Positions 34,942 to 45,334 of a DNA stretch of 64,000 nt are shown piece by piece. Each line of letters starts with the position of its first letter. Positions within the stretch are counted from its first letter, which is position 1. The notes under the pieces are model-generated. The model did not search any database. It was not told the origin of the DNA and saw only the letters and a program-made list of their open reading frames with translations. The stretch comes from JBBQVZ01 sp963695975 (GTDB lineage Bacteria > Actinomycetota > UBA4738 > HRBIN12): the NCBI GenBank assembly GCA_963695975.1, contig CAVOIB010000010.1:434001-498000 (forward strand). The letters run 5' to 3'. The translations under genes and the position numbers were made by a program.

Positions 34942-36578
34942 TCCTCGAACGAGCGGAACCACTGCCCGCCGTTGAAGATGGCGAGCGATGCGGAGCCATC
35001 GATCACGCGATCGAAGCGGATCCGCCGGGGTGTCCAGGTCTCCCCCACCGCGAACCATCCGTCGTCGAGCGGGATCAGCTCTCCCTCTCCTTCCTCGTCG
35101 CTCGCCTCGACGGGGAAGGAGAGCCAAAGCGCCTCCCGCCGCAACACCACCCTGAGCGTCGGAAGCCAGGGGTCGTCGTTGCGGTACAGGCCCGGATACG
35201 CCCGCCAGACGGCGGGAGCAGGGTCGGGATCGGGCTCGGCATAACGCTCCCCGCGGAACCATCTTGCCCCGTGTGCAGCCTCCACGACGCGGCCCTCCTC
35301 ATCGCGACGGAACGACAGCTGGAACCGCTCGAGCTCCGGTTCAACGATCACGAACCGGTCGCCGGGGGTCCCGAGCGGATCGCGCTCGAGCCGCCCGCTT
35401 CGATCCTCCAGGTGCACCAGCAGGCCGTCGCCGTCCGCCTCGACGCGAAGCGCCGAGCCATCGTCGCCCTCGAACGTCCCCACGAACGCGGCGGCATCCG
35501 GGATCATCGTGGCGGTGGGCGGCGTCCACGGATCCGCGAACCTGTGGCCTCGAACGCCAGCTCGAACCGCACCGAGCGTCGCACACATGAGCCCGGCCTT
35601 CGATCCGTACCCGTTCTGCAGCACCACGGCACCGAGCTCGCTTTCGACGCGCAGGAGCGCGGTGTATCCGACCATGCCGCCGGAGTGGCCGATCCACGGA
35701 CCGTGCTGGTCCTCGCCGACGTCCAACCCGTAGGAGTAGGAAACGCCCGGATCGTCGGGTAGCTCGATCACGGGCGTGGTCATCAAAGAGAACATCTCCT
35801 CGGACAGGATCGGGCCGTCCGGCCCTCGACCGCGGTTCAAGAGCAGGCGTGCATACGCGGCCACGTCGACGACGTTCGAGACGATGCTGCCGTCGGCGGT
35901 ATTCGAGACCGTGAACGTCGCCGGGACGAGCGGGTGGCGGAGCTGGGCGGGCCGGTCCGAGTAGACCGGCGCGTAGCCGGTCGCCAGGTCGGTCCGGATC
36001 GAGTCGTCGATCGCGGCGACCGACGCGTCCATCCCGAGCGGGCCCAGGACGCGCTCCCTGATCAGGTCGTGGATCGGCCGGCGGGTGAGGCGTTCCAGGG
36101 CCATCCCGACGAGCTTGAAGCCATCGTTCGAGTACCAGTAGCGCTCCCCCGGAGCGAACGTGGGCGGAAGGTGGCGGAGCCGGGCCGCCGCACCGAGGCC
36201 GGTCGGCGCGTCCTCGGTCCCGATGACGAGGCCGCCCGTATGGCTCATGAGGTGGTGCAGCGTGACAGGCCCGAACGGCTCGGGGAGCTCGAGCCACGGG
36301 AGGAGCTCGTTCACCGAGACATGGAGATCCAGGGTGCCGGCCTCCACCTCCTGGAGTGCGATCATCACCGTGAACGCCTTCGAGATCGAGCCGATCATGA
36401 ACCGGGTCTCTGGTCGGACCGGCGCGCCGCTCGCGACATCGGCGAACCCCCGTACGACGACGCCCAGGGTGGCATCAGAGTCGGTGACGGCGATCGCCGC
36501 GCCCGCTGCATGCGAGACGGGGAGGTGGTGTTCGAGGGTGGCACCGATCCGGTCGAAGGCGTCGGCCAGACCCGGCAT
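34938..36578 (-). CDS. Serine hydrolase of the beta-lactamase/DD-peptidase (class C-like) family
   Basis: 546 residues, no clear signal peptide. Active-site motifs SxxK as SISK (GSISKAFT), YSN (YSNDGFKL) and HSG (IGHSGGMVGY) mark an intact penicillin-recognising fold at about 10-340. The C-terminal 200 residues look like a beta-rich accessory domain. Family members include esterases and D-amino-acid peptidases, so the substrate is open. It lies nine bases after ndk on the same strand. Confidence 0.82.
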   Translation of the reverse strand: MPGLADAFDRIGATLEHHLPVSHAAGAAIAVTDSDATLGVVVRGFADVASGAPVRPETRFMIGSISKAFTVMIALQEVEAGTLDLHVSVNELLPWLELPEPFGPVTLHHLMSHTGGLVIGTEDAPTGLGAAARLRHLPPTFAPGERYWYSNDGFKLVGMALERLTRRPIHDLIRERVLGPLGMDASVAAIDDSIRTDLATGYAPVYSDRPAQLRHPLVPATFTVSNTADGSIVSNVVDVAAYARLLLNRGRGPDGPILSEEMFSLMTTPVIELPDDPGVSYSYGLDVGEDQHGPWIGHSGGMVGYTALLRVESELGAVVLQNGYGSKAGLMCATLGAVRAGVRGHRFADPWTPPTATMIPDAAAFVGTFEGDDGSALRVEADGDGLLVHLEDRSGRLERDPLGTPGDRFVIVEPELERFQLSFRRDEEGRVVEAAHGARWFRGERYAEPDPDPAPAVWRAYPGLYRNDDPWLPTLRVVLRREALWLSFPVEASDEEGEGELIPLDDGWFAVGETWTPRRIRFDRVIDGSASLAIFNGGQWFRSFED

Positions 36579-36586
36579 CGGGCCGA

Positions 36587-36997
36587 TCAGCCCTCGGGGA
36601 AGAAGAGCCCGAGTTCCCGCTCCGCCGAGGCCGGAGAGTCACTGCCGTGCGCGATGTTCTCGCCGATCGCGGTGGCGAAGTCCCCTCGGATCGATCCGGG
36701 TGCGGCATCGATCGGGTCCGTCGGGCCCATCAGGGTCCGCCATGCGGTGATGGCCTGCTCTCCCGTGACCTTCGCGACGACGACCGGACCGCTCGTGATG
36801 AAGTCGACCAGCTCGCCGTAGAACGGCTTGTCGACATGCTCGCCATAGTGGTGCTCGGCGGTCGCGCGATCGATCGTCATCAGGCGCATCGACTCGATCG
36901 ACAGACCCTTGTCCTCCACACGGCGCAGGACCTCACCGATCAGACCACGCCGGACGCCGTCCGGTTTCACGATCAAGAGCGTCGATTCGATCGCCAT
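36587..36997 (-). CDS. ndk: Nucleoside diphosphate kinase
   Basis: 136 residues starting MAIESTLLIVKPDGVRRG, with the phospho-histidine H117 in NIAHGSDS. It balances NTP pools by a ping-pong phosphotransfer. The ATG is one base beyond the folC stop, so folC-ndk are one unit, as in Streptomyces. Confidence 0.97.
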   Translation of the reverse strand: MAIESTLLIVKPDGVRRGLIGEVLRRVEDKGLSIESMRLMTIDRATAEHHYGEHVDKPFYGELVDFITSGPVVVAKVTGEQAITAWRTLMGPTDPIDAAPGSIRGDFATAIGENIAHGSDSPASAERELGLFFPEG

Positions 36998-36998
36998 G

Positions 36999-38285
36999 TC
37001 AGCGTGACTCCCCGAGCGCCCGGCGCGCGTCCGCGACAGTATAGAGAGAGCCCGTCACCAGGATGAGGTCGCCTCCTGCAGCGGCGGTGCGCGCCGCGTC
37101 CAACGCTCCGGCCACCGTGTCGAAGAGTCCCACCGGCTTGTTCTCCGCGCCGAACAACTCCGCGAGCGGGAACGGATCCCCACCGCGCTCGCTGGCGTTC
37201 TTTGCTGCGTAGGCGACGTCGGCGAGAGGCGCGAGCGGTCGAACGATCCCAGGTAGATCCTTGTTGCCAGAGACCGAGATCACGAGGTGGAGCCGGTCCC
37301 ACGTGAAGAACTCGCGGAGCGCGGTCGCGAGCGCCTCGGCCCCCGCGGGGTTGTGCGCACCATCGAGCACGATCATCGGATGGCGGGCGAAGATCTCGAG
37401 CCGGCCGGGCCACCGCACGTTCGACAGCGCCTCGCGCGCCGCGGCCTCGTCGAGCGGCTGATCCAACAGCGATTCCACGGCGGCGACAGCCGTGGCGGCG
37501 TTGCGCGCCGCGTGCTCACCGAACATGGGCAGGAACAGATCGTCGTACGTAGCGCGCAGCCCGCGCACGCGGATCGATTGACCCCCGAGCGCGTGGAGCC
37601 GCTCCTCCACCTCGAAGTCCCGGAACTCGAGCTTGAGATCGGCGCCCACCTCGGCACATCGCGCGTCGATCACCCGCATCGCCTCGTCGTCCTGTTCGCG
37701 CGAGATGGCGACGCTCCCCGCCTTGATGATCCCTGCCTTCTCGGTGGCGACCTGCGCGACGGTGGAACCCAGCTCCGGATGATCGAGCGCGATCGGCGTG
37801 AGCACCGCGACGTTGCCAGCGACGAGGTTCGTGGCGTCCCATGTGCCGCCCATCCCGACCTCGAAGACGCCCAACGCGACCGGCTTGTCCGCGAACCACA
37901 GGTAGGCGAGCGCCGTGAGCGCCTCGAAGTAGGTCACCTGGTCCTCGCTCTGGTCATCGACCAGCAGGAGGAACGGCAGGAGGTGCCCGTACTCGTCGGC
38001 GAACTCCGTCTTGGAGATGTCGACCCCACACACGGAGATGCGCTCGGTGACGGACAGGAGATGGGGGGAGGTGTAGAGGCCCGTGGTCAGGCCGTGGGCG
38101 CACGCGAGCTCGGTCGCGATGCGCGCCGCGGTCCCCTTCCCGTTCGTCCCCGTCACGTGGATCGTCGGGTACGTGAGCTGCGGGTCGGAGAGCAACGTCG
38201 CGAGCGCAAGGATGCGCGAGAGGTCGGGCACCATGCGGCTCTCCCGGCGCCCCTCCAGCTCGGCGAGCGCCTCGGGGAAGTTCAC
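36999..38285 (-). CDS. folC: Folylpolyglutamate/dihydrofolate synthase
   Basis: 428 residues. Mur-ligase-type ATP site HVTGTNGKGT, then VGMGGTWDATN, the HPMIVLDGAHNPAG box and a C-terminal Rossmann-like domain. It adds glutamate to folates and may also make dihydrofolate. The GTG overlaps the valS TGA (GTGA), fixing the start at MNFPEAL; upstream in-frame sequence belongs to valS. Confidence 0.93.
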   Translation of the reverse strand: MNFPEALAELEGRRESRMVPDLSRILALATLLSDPQLTYPTIHVTGTNGKGTAARIATELACAHGLTTGLYTSPHLLSVTERISVCGVDISKTEFADEYGHLLPFLLLVDDQSEDQVTYFEALTALAYLWFADKPVALGVFEVGMGGTWDATNLVAGNVAVLTPIALDHPELGSTVAQVATEKAGIIKAGSVAISREQDDEAMRVIDARCAEVGADLKLEFRDFEVEERLHALGGQSIRVRGLRATYDDLFLPMFGEHAARNAATAVAAVESLLDQPLDEAAAREALSNVRWPGRLEIFARHPMIVLDGAHNPAGAEALATALREFFTWDRLHLVISVSGNKDLPGIVRPLAPLADVAYAAKNASERGGDPFPLAELFGAENKPVGLFDTVAGALDAARTAAAGGDLILVTGSLYTVADARRALGESR

Positions 38286-40927
38286 GCCTGCTCGCCGAGT
38301 TCGCGGAGCTGACCGTGGATCTCGGAGAAACGCTTCTGCAGGCGATCGCGCTTCTGCGTCTCCTTCTCGACGATGTCTGGGGCGGCTTTGGCGAGGAACC
38401 CCGGGTTCGCGAGCTTCGCCAGGGTCCGCTCGAGCTGCACGCTCACCTCGTCGCGCTGCGCGGACAGGCGGGTCCGCTCGGCGTCGACATCGAACAGGCC
38501 GGGCGGAAGTGAGACGTAGCCATCGGTCAGCGTGAGCGACGTGCCTTCTGCCGGCCTCGTCGCGCCGGACTCGCCGATCGCCAACGGGGACACGCCCGCG
38601 AGTCGCTCGATCCGCTCCGACAGGGCCTCGACCACCGGATGTGCCGAGGCCGGAACCACCACCGTCGCCGCGAACGTCTGTGCCGGCGAGATCCCGTGCT
38701 GAGAGCGGAACTGCCGCACGCCGGTCACGATCTCCTGCACCACGGCGAACGACGCCTCTGCCCCGAGATCCAGGTGCTCGGGGTGCGGCTCGGGCCATGA
38801 CGCGAGAACGATCGATTCCCCCACACCGATCCGTTGGTAGATCTCCTCGGTGAGGAACGGCATCAGCGGGTGCAGCAGGCGGAGCGTGCGCTCGAGCACC
38901 CAGGTGAGGACGCTCGTCGCGTCGGCGCGTTCGGCTCCGCCGGCGTCCAGACGGCCCTTCTCCATCTCGAGCCCCCAGTCGCAGAGCTCCGACCAGACGA
39001 ACCGGTAGATCGCCTGCGCCGCGTCGGCGAACAGGTAGCCGTCGAGCGCCGCGTCGACCTCCGAGAGACACGCTTGGTGACGGGAGAGCAGCCAGCGCTC
39101 CGCCACCGTGAAGGTCTCGGGCAACGCGGGCTCTCCGCCCGGGTGCGCCTGCAGGACGAGCCGGGCGGCGTTCCAGATCTTGTTCGCGAAGTTGCGGCCT
39201 CCCTCGACCGCATCCACCGCGAGCGGGATGTCCTGCTGGCCGCCCGTTGCCAGGCGTGCGAGCGAGAAGCGAAGAGCGTCGGCGCCGTAGAGGTCGATCA
39301 TCTCGATCGGATCGATCACGTTGCCGAGCGACTTCGACATCTTGCGGCCGTGGCCGTCACGGACCAGCCCGTGGATGACGACGTCGCGGAACGGCACGTC
39401 GCCCACGAGCGACATGCCCGACATGATCATGCGTGCCACCCAGAGGTAGAGGATCTCGTAGCCCGTCACCATCACGGCGTTCGGGTAGAAGGTCCGGAGG
39501 TCGTCGGTGTCGTCCGGCCAGCCCAGCGTCGAGAACGGCCAGAGCTGGGACGAGAACCACGTGTCCAGGACGTCGGGGTCCTGTTCCAGCGACGTGGAGC
39601 CACACGTCGCGCACGCGGAAGGATCCTCGCGCGCGACGGTGACGTGCCCGTCCGGGCAGTACCACGCCGGGATGCGGTGACCCCACCAGAGCTGGCGCGA
39701 GATGTTCCAATCGCGCAGGTTGTCGAGCCAGGTCACGTATGCCTTGTGCCAGCGCTCGGGCGCGAACCGCACCCGACCGTCGATCGCCGCCTGCTTCGCG
39801 GGTTCCTTCAGTCGCTCGACGGCGACGAACCACTGCAGCCCGGAGATCCACGGTTCGATCTCGCTGTGACATCGGTAGCAGTGCCCGACCGCGTGAACGT
39901 AGGGCCGTTCCTCCTTCACGAACAGGTCGAGCTTCTCCAATGCCTCGCGCACCGCGATGCGCGCGTCGTAGCGGCCGAGCCCGTAGAACTCCTCGGCCGC
40001 GTTCTCGTTGATCGTGGCGTCGGCGCGGAAGATGTTGATGAGCGGGAGGCCGGCACGCTGCGCGATGTCGAAGTCGTTCGGATCGTGAGCGGGTGTCACC
40101 TTGACCGCGCCGGTGCCGAACGCCGGGTCGACGGCCGCGTCGGCCACGATCGGGAGCTCCCGGCCATCGAACGGATGCGTGACCGTGGCCCCCACGAGCG
40201 CGCGGTATCGCTCGTCTTCGGGATGCACCGCGATCCCGGTGTCGCCGAGCATCGTCTCGACGCGCGTCGTCGCCACCTCGATGTGACCGGACCCGTCCGA
40301 CAGCGGATAGCGGAACGTGATCAGCTCGCCCTCGACGTCCACGTGTTCGACCTCGGAGTCCGACAGGCCCGTCTGGTCGGTGGGACACCAGTTGACCAAT
40401 CGTTCACCGCGGTAGATCAGGCCCTCGTCGTGCCAGCGCACGAACGCCTCGCGCACGGCCCGCGAGAGCCCTTCGTCCATGGTGAAGCGCTCGCGGCTCC
40501 AATCGCACGACGAACCGAGCCGCTTGATCTGGTCGACGATCTCGCCCCCGTATTGTTCCTTCCACGTCCACACGCGGTCGACGAACGCATCGCGCCCGAT
40601 GTCCCGGCGATCGATCCCCTGCTTGCGGAGCTCTCGTTCCACGACGACCTGCGTGGCGATACCGGCGTGGTCCATCCCTGGGAGGAAGAGCGCCTCGTAG
40701 CCCTGCATGCGGGCGCGCCGGGTGAGGGCATCCATGATCGTGTGTCCGAGCGCGTGGCCGACGTGGAGCCGTCCGGTGACGTTCGGCGGTGGCAGCACGA
40801 TGCAGTAGGGCTCACGCGCCGACGACGCGTCGGCCACCGCGTAGCCGCGCTCGATCCAGGCCTCGGCCCACCGCGGTTCAACCTCCGCATGGTCGTAACG
40901 AGTGGGCATCTCGGAGGCGTCGGGCAC
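38282..40927 (-). CDS. valS: Valyl-tRNA synthetase
   Basis: 881 residues. HIGH motif as HVGH at 55-58, KMSKS in GRKMSKSLGN, editing domain between, zinc-like cysteines in CATCG, and a C-terminal coiled coil (DEVSVQLERTLAKL). It charges tRNA-Val and edits Thr. The GTG start is supported by TAGACT six bases upstream; an ATG six codons in is the alternative. folC and ndk follow as one unit. Confidence 0.97.
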   Translation of the reverse strand: MPDASEMPTRYDHAEVEPRWAEAWIERGYAVADASSAREPYCIVLPPPNVTGRLHVGHALGHTIMDALTRRARMQGYEALFLPGMDHAGIATQVVVERELRKQGIDRRDIGRDAFVDRVWTWKEQYGGEIVDQIKRLGSSCDWSRERFTMDEGLSRAVREAFVRWHDEGLIYRGERLVNWCPTDQTGLSDSEVEHVDVEGELITFRYPLSDGSGHIEVATTRVETMLGDTGIAVHPEDERYRALVGATVTHPFDGRELPIVADAAVDPAFGTGAVKVTPAHDPNDFDIAQRAGLPLINIFRADATINENAAEEFYGLGRYDARIAVREALEKLDLFVKEERPYVHAVGHCYRCHSEIEPWISGLQWFVAVERLKEPAKQAAIDGRVRFAPERWHKAYVTWLDNLRDWNISRQLWWGHRIPAWYCPDGHVTVAREDPSACATCGSTSLEQDPDVLDTWFSSQLWPFSTLGWPDDTDDLRTFYPNAVMVTGYEILYLWVARMIMSGMSLVGDVPFRDVVIHGLVRDGHGRKMSKSLGNVIDPIEMIDLYGADALRFSLARLATGGQQDIPLAVDAVEGGRNFANKIWNAARLVLQAHPGGEPALPETFTVAERWLLSRHQACLSEVDAALDGYLFADAAQAIYRFVWSELCDWGLEMEKGRLDAGGAERADATSVLTWVLERTLRLLHPLMPFLTEEIYQRIGVGESIVLASWPEPHPEHLDLGAEASFAVVQEIVTGVRQFRSQHGISPAQTFAATVVVPASAHPVVEALSERIERLAGVSPLAIGESGATRPAEGTSLTLTDGYVSLPPGLFDVDAERTRLSAQRDEVSVQLERTLAKLANPGFLAKAAPDIVEKETQKRDRLQKRFSEIHGQLRELGEQA

Positions 40928-40933
40928 GCGGCG

Positions 40934-40939
40934 AGTCTA
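40934..40939 (-). promoter_or_regulatory. valS -10 box (leaderless)
   Basis: TAGACT reads on the minus strand six bases before the valS GTG. No Shine-Dalgarno is present in the 55-bp gap to the divergent cyclase gene. Confidence 0.55.
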
Positions 40940-40969
40940 CGAAAGCTCCCTCGCGACGGTCGGCCCGCA

Positions 40970-40975
40970 TACACT
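40970..40975 (+). promoter_or_regulatory. Cyclase-ATPase gene -10 box (leaderless)
   Basis: TACACT lies seven bases before the ATG at 40983, so the transcript should start on or next to the A of the start codon. Confidence 0.55.
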
Positions 40976-40982
40976 CGGGCGC

Positions 40983-43900
40983 ATGCGAACCTGCCCGGCC
41001 TGTGGCGTCGAGAACCCTGACGGCGCGCGGTTCTGCGCCGCGTGTGGTGGCACGCTCGCGGCGCTCTGCGGGACATGCGGCGAGCCGCTGCCCGCCGACG
41101 CTCGCTTCTGTCCCGCCTGCGGTGCGGCCGCCAGCCCCGGATCCCCCGGAGCCGGCGAGGAGCGGAAGCTCGTCACCATCCTGTTCGCGGACGTTACCGG
41201 CTCGACGGCCCTGGGGGAGCAGCTCGACCCGGAGCGCATGCGCGAGGTCCTAGATCGATTCTTCGCCGCGATGCGTGAGGAGATCGAGGCCGAAGGAGGG
41301 ACCGTGGAGAAGTTCATCGGGGACGCAGTCATGGCCGCGTTCGGCGTGCCGACGGCCCACGAGGACGACCCCACACGTGCCGTCCGCGCCGCGACCAGGA
41401 TGCTCCGCCGACTCGACGACGTGAACGCGTCGCTCGCGGAGAGTCACCAAGTCATGTTGCAGATCCGCATCGGGGTGAACACCGGAGAGGTGCTCGCGAC
41501 GACCGATCCTCGTCCCGGGCAAGCCATGGTCACAGGCGACACCGTGAACGCGGCGGCTCGATTGCAGTCCGCGGCCGACCCCGGGACGGTCGTGATCGGC
41601 GAGCGCACGGCCCGAGGCGCCCGGGGAGCGTTCCGCCTGGAGCCCCTCGGGGCACTCGACCTGAAGGGCAAAGCTCAACCGGTGAACGCGTTCGTCGTCT
41701 CGGAAGAGCTGGAGCAGGTGTCGGGGCGCGGTGTGCCCGGTCTGCATGCTCCGCTGGTCGGCCGCGACTCCGAGCTCGAGTTGCTCCGCAGCATCTACGG
41801 CCGCGCGGTCGCCGAGGGTCGCCCGAACCTGATCACCGTCTACGGCGACGCAGGTGTGGGGAAGAGCCGGTTGACGCGAGAGTTCCTCGAGTGGCTCGGC
41901 GGGATGGTTCCCGCGCCGCGAACGGTGCAGGGTCGCTGCCTGCCCTACGGCGACGGCATCACGTATTGGCCCCTCGCGGAGATCCTGAAATCGACGGCAT
42001 CGGTGCTCGACACCGACCCCCCCGACCTCGCCTTGGAGAAGATCGAGAAGGCGAGCGACGACATCCTCACCGACGACGTCACCACCGACCGGGCCAGGAC
42101 GACGGCCGCGCTCGCCTACACGGTGGGCGTCGAGGACCCCGCGTTCGGGTTCGGCGAGATGGATCCGCGCGAGGTTCGCGTCGAGCTCCACGCGGCGTGG
42201 CGCTCGTTCTTCTCGGCGCTCGGCGCCGCGGGACCGACGATCGTCATCGTGGAAGATATCCACTGGGCCGACCCCGCGTTGCTCGATCTACTCGACGAGC
42301 TCGCGGAGGGTGTGACCGGGAGCGTGGTGTTCCTGTGCCCCGCCCGCCCGGAGCTCACCGCCCGGAGGCCCGGATGGGGAGGCGGGAGACGCAACTTCTC
42401 CTCGCTCGCGCTCGATCCGCTGGATCACGACGAGGCCGAGCACCTGATCCATGCCCTGCTCGCGATCGACGACCTTCCCGATCGCGTTCGGTCGCGGATC
42501 CTTGAACGGGGCGAAGGCAACCCGTTCTTCCTGGAGGAGATCCTGCGGCATCTGATCGACGGCGGGCACGTGTTCTTCGAAGCCGGACGATGGCGCGCCG
42601 CGACCAGGGTCGCGGAGGTGGCGATCCCGGACACCGTGCAGGCCGTGCTCGCGGCCAGGATCGATCTCCTGGAGCCGGCCGCCAAGCGCCTCCTGCAGGG
42701 AGCCGCCGTCGTCGGCCGCGACTTCTGGCCCCGCCCCGCCGGACTCCTCGAAGGCGCCGATCCCAATGACATCGATACCTCGCTGCGCGTGCTGCAGGAC
42801 CGAGACCTGATCGTCTCCCGACTCTCGTCGCGGATCTCGGGAGAGCGCGAGTTCACCTTCAAGCACATCCTCACACGCGATGTCGCCTACGAGAGCCTCC
42901 CGCATCGCGAGCGCCCAGCGGCCCACGCCCGCGTGGCGGCGTGGATCGAGGCGACGGCCGGTGACCGGGTCGGAGAGTTCAACGAGTTGCTCGCCTACCA
43001 CTTCAGCACCGCCGCGCTCGCCTCCCGGGAGGGGGGCACCGACGTGGCCGAGGCCGAGCGCCTCCGGACCAAGGCGTTCACGTATCTCCTGGATGCCTCG
43101 AGCGATTCTCGGCGACGTCAGGTGCTGAAGAAGGCACGGCGTCTCGCCGATGAGGCGCTCGGATTGGCGTCAGGCCCGCTCGACCGCTCGCTCGGACTGA
43201 CTGCGTTGGGTCACGCATGCTACATCGCGGGGGACGGTGATCCGGCATGGCAGGCGTTCCGAGAGGCAGCCGAACTGCGAGCGAGCGCTGTCGCGGCACC
43301 CGACGCGATCGTGGCGGATCTCGCCGGCCGGGCATGCGACATGCCCACACGCTGGCCCGGTTCGATGCGGGTTGTTCCCTCGGAAGACGAGGTCCGAACC
43401 TGCCTCGACCTCGGCCTCGCCTACCTCCCAGAGGGCCCGAGCCAGGAGCGGATCAAGCTGCTGATGGTCCGCGCGACATGGGCGTTCGCGTACCCCGAAC
43501 GTGCGTTCACCGACGAGGAGTTCGACGAACTCGAGCGGGCTGGTCTCGATGCCTACGAGACGGCGATGCAGCTCGGGCTTCCGAACCTCGCCTCGGCCGC
43601 GCTCGACGCCACGCAGAGCGTGCCGGGCTCGCAAGGCCATTGGGCGCGCGCAACTGAGTATTCGCACTTACGCGAACAGCTCCTGCCGGTCCTGACCGAC
43701 CTGGACGAGGTGGGCGACGTCACGGCGTGCGCCGCGTGGGACAACTACGAGATCGGTGAGTACCGGGTGGCGGAGACTTGGGCCTCGGAGGGAACCCTAC
43801 GAACGGACGCTGCGGTGACGTTCCGACTCCACTCCCATGCTTGGCGATGCGTCGCTCGTTTCCGGCTGGGTGAATGGGACGCTGCGATCGACGACTTCCG

Positions 43901-44534
43901 TACGATCCGTGAGCTCCTCGACGAACGCCGGGACCAGCCGCAGTACTTCGTCTCCCATGCGTACGGCGCGGCGTTGTTGATCGATCACGCCCGCGGCGCC
44001 AGCCCGGAGATGGAACGCCTGGCCGACGTGTTGAGTCCGCTCGAGTCGTCGAGTGAAGGGCGTTTCACGAGGCTCCGGCCCTGGCTCGCGATGCTCTCGG
44101 TCGTCCGGGAGGACTTCACAACCGCACACGAACTGCTCGATGATCTGCCCGCCGGGTGGCGCATCCACGGCGGGGAGGTGCTCGAGGCGCGGTGTGAGTT
44201 GGTTGGTGCGGAAGCGGCGTGGGAGACGGCTCCGTCAGTGCTCACCGATTCGCGGACGTTCGCTGAGAGGGGAGGGTTGCCGGTTCTCGGGCTCTTCGCC
44301 GACCGACTGGAGGGACAGGCTTCGCTCATCGATGGCGACCTAGGGCATGCGCTCGATCTCCTCACCCGCGCCCGGGATGGCTTCGCCGAGCGTCACGCCG
44401 CCTACGAACGCGCCCGCACCGAGGTCGTGCTCGCGGACGCGCTCCATGCCCTCGATCGCTTCGAGGATGCCGCGATAGCTTCCTCCGCCGCGCACCGCGA
44501 GTTCGAACGACTCGGTGTGACCGTCGCCCGCTAG
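40983..44534 (+). CDS. Zinc-ribbon / class III nucleotide cyclase / AAA-STAND ATPase with TPR-like repeats
   Basis: 1183 residues. Two zinc ribbons come first (C4, C7, C18, C21 and C29, C32, C43, C46). A class III cyclase domain (about 60-235) keeps both metal-binding Asp (FADVTGST, IGDAVMAAF), the adenine-type Lys (EKFIGDA) and Asp (GDTVN), and Asn/Arg (NAAARL), so ATP cyclisation looks possible. Then come an AAA/STAND ATPase (P-loop GDAGVGKS near 290, Walker B IVIVEDIHW) and a C-terminal half of helical repeats. Such fusions are frequent in actinobacteria and usually uncharacterised. It diverges from valS. Confidence 0.88.
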   Translation: MRTCPACGVENPDGARFCAACGGTLAALCGTCGEPLPADARFCPACGAAASPGSPGAGEERKLVTILFADVTGSTALGEQLDPERMREVLDRFFAAMREEIEAEGGTVEKFIGDAVMAAFGVPTAHEDDPTRAVRAATRMLRRLDDVNASLAESHQVMLQIRIGVNTGEVLATTDPRPGQAMVTGDTVNAAARLQSAADPGTVVIGERTARGARGAFRLEPLGALDLKGKAQPVNAFVVSEELEQVSGRGVPGLHAPLVGRDSELELLRSIYGRAVAEGRPNLITVYGDAGVGKSRLTREFLEWLGGMVPAPRTVQGRCLPYGDGITYWPLAEILKSTASVLDTDPPDLALEKIEKASDDILTDDVTTDRARTTAALAYTVGVEDPAFGFGEMDPREVRVELHAAWRSFFSALGAAGPTIVIVEDIHWADPALLDLLDELAEGVTGSVVFLCPARPELTARRPGWGGGRRNFSSLALDPLDHDEAEHLIHALLAIDDLPDRVRSRILERGEGNPFFLEEILRHLIDGGHVFFEAGRWRAATRVAEVAIPDTVQAVLAARIDLLEPAAKRLLQGAAVVGRDFWPRPAGLLEGADPNDIDTSLRVLQDRDLIVSRLSSRISGEREFTFKHILTRDVAYESLPHRERPAAHARVAAWIEATAGDRVGEFNELLAYHFSTAALASREGGTDVAEAERLRTKAFTYLLDASSDSRRRQVLKKARRLADEALGLASGPLDRSLGLTALGHACYIAGDGDPAWQAFREAAELRASAVAAPDAIVADLAGRACDMPTRWPGSMRVVPSEDEVRTCLDLGLAYLPEGPSQERIKLLMVRATWAFAYPERAFTDEEFDELERAGLDAYETAMQLGLPNLASAALDATQSVPGSQGHWARATEYSHLREQLLPVLTDLDEVGDVTACAAWDNYEIGEYRVAETWASEGTLRTDAAVTFRLHSHAWRCVARFRLGEWDAAIDDFRTIRELLDERRDQPQYFVSHAYGAALLIDHARGASPEMERLADVLSPLESSSEGRFTRLRPWLAMLSVVREDFTTAHELLDDLPAGWRIHGGEVLEARCELVGAEAAWETAPSVLTDSRTFAERGGLPVLGLFADRLEGQASLIDGDLGHALDLLTRARDGFAERHAAYERARTEVVLADALHALDRFEDAAIASSAAHREFERLGVTVAR

Positions 44535-44537
44535 CGG

Positions 44538-45334
44538 CTAGGCGCCGTCGAACCCCAGCAACATCGCGCCGCTGTCGTCGAGCAGTCGCAACTGGGTGCC
44601 TTCGATCTCGTACGACGCGACCTGTTCTATCGCGGCCAGGAACGCCGTTTCCTGCGCCATCACGTCCTCGGCACACATCATCCGAGTGGTGGCGAGCGCG
44701 GAGAACGACATCGCGCCGTCCTCGCCTACCGCATAGGTGCCGCTATAGGTGTTACAGCCTGCGGAGCCCGCGATGGTCGAGCCACTCGTATCGAACGTCG
44801 CAGTGACTTCGGTGCCGCCCAGCACGGACGACACGGCATCGCCGTCGGCGATCGAGGTGAGATCCCATGCCGTCCCGGTGAGCGGCAGCGGCTCCGGCGC
44901 CGGCTGGACGGCGAACGTGAGCGGGACATCATCACCGGTGAGGACCAGAGTGCCGTCGATCGAGAACTCCGTCACGCGGTCGAGCGCCTGGAGGTACTGG
45001 GTCTCCAGCGCCATCAGCGCCGTGTCGCACGCCATCATGGTGCCCGCCAGCTGGTCAAACGATAGCGTCCCGTCGTCGCTCGCCTGATAGCCGCCGCTGT
45101 AGCTGTTGCACGCTGATGTGCCGTGAGCCTGACCTTGGGTGAACTCGAGCGTCACACTCGCACCGGGCGGCACCTCATCCGTCAGGGAGGCCATCGACGC
45201 CTGATCGAGAGCCCAGACGACACCCTCGAGATCCGCGGGGTCCGTGCTCCCTCCCCCGGCTGGCGAGCCGCTGTCCGCGCACGCCACCAAGACGAGCGGA
45301 AGGAGCGTCAGCAGGCCGACTGAGCGCCGGAGGG

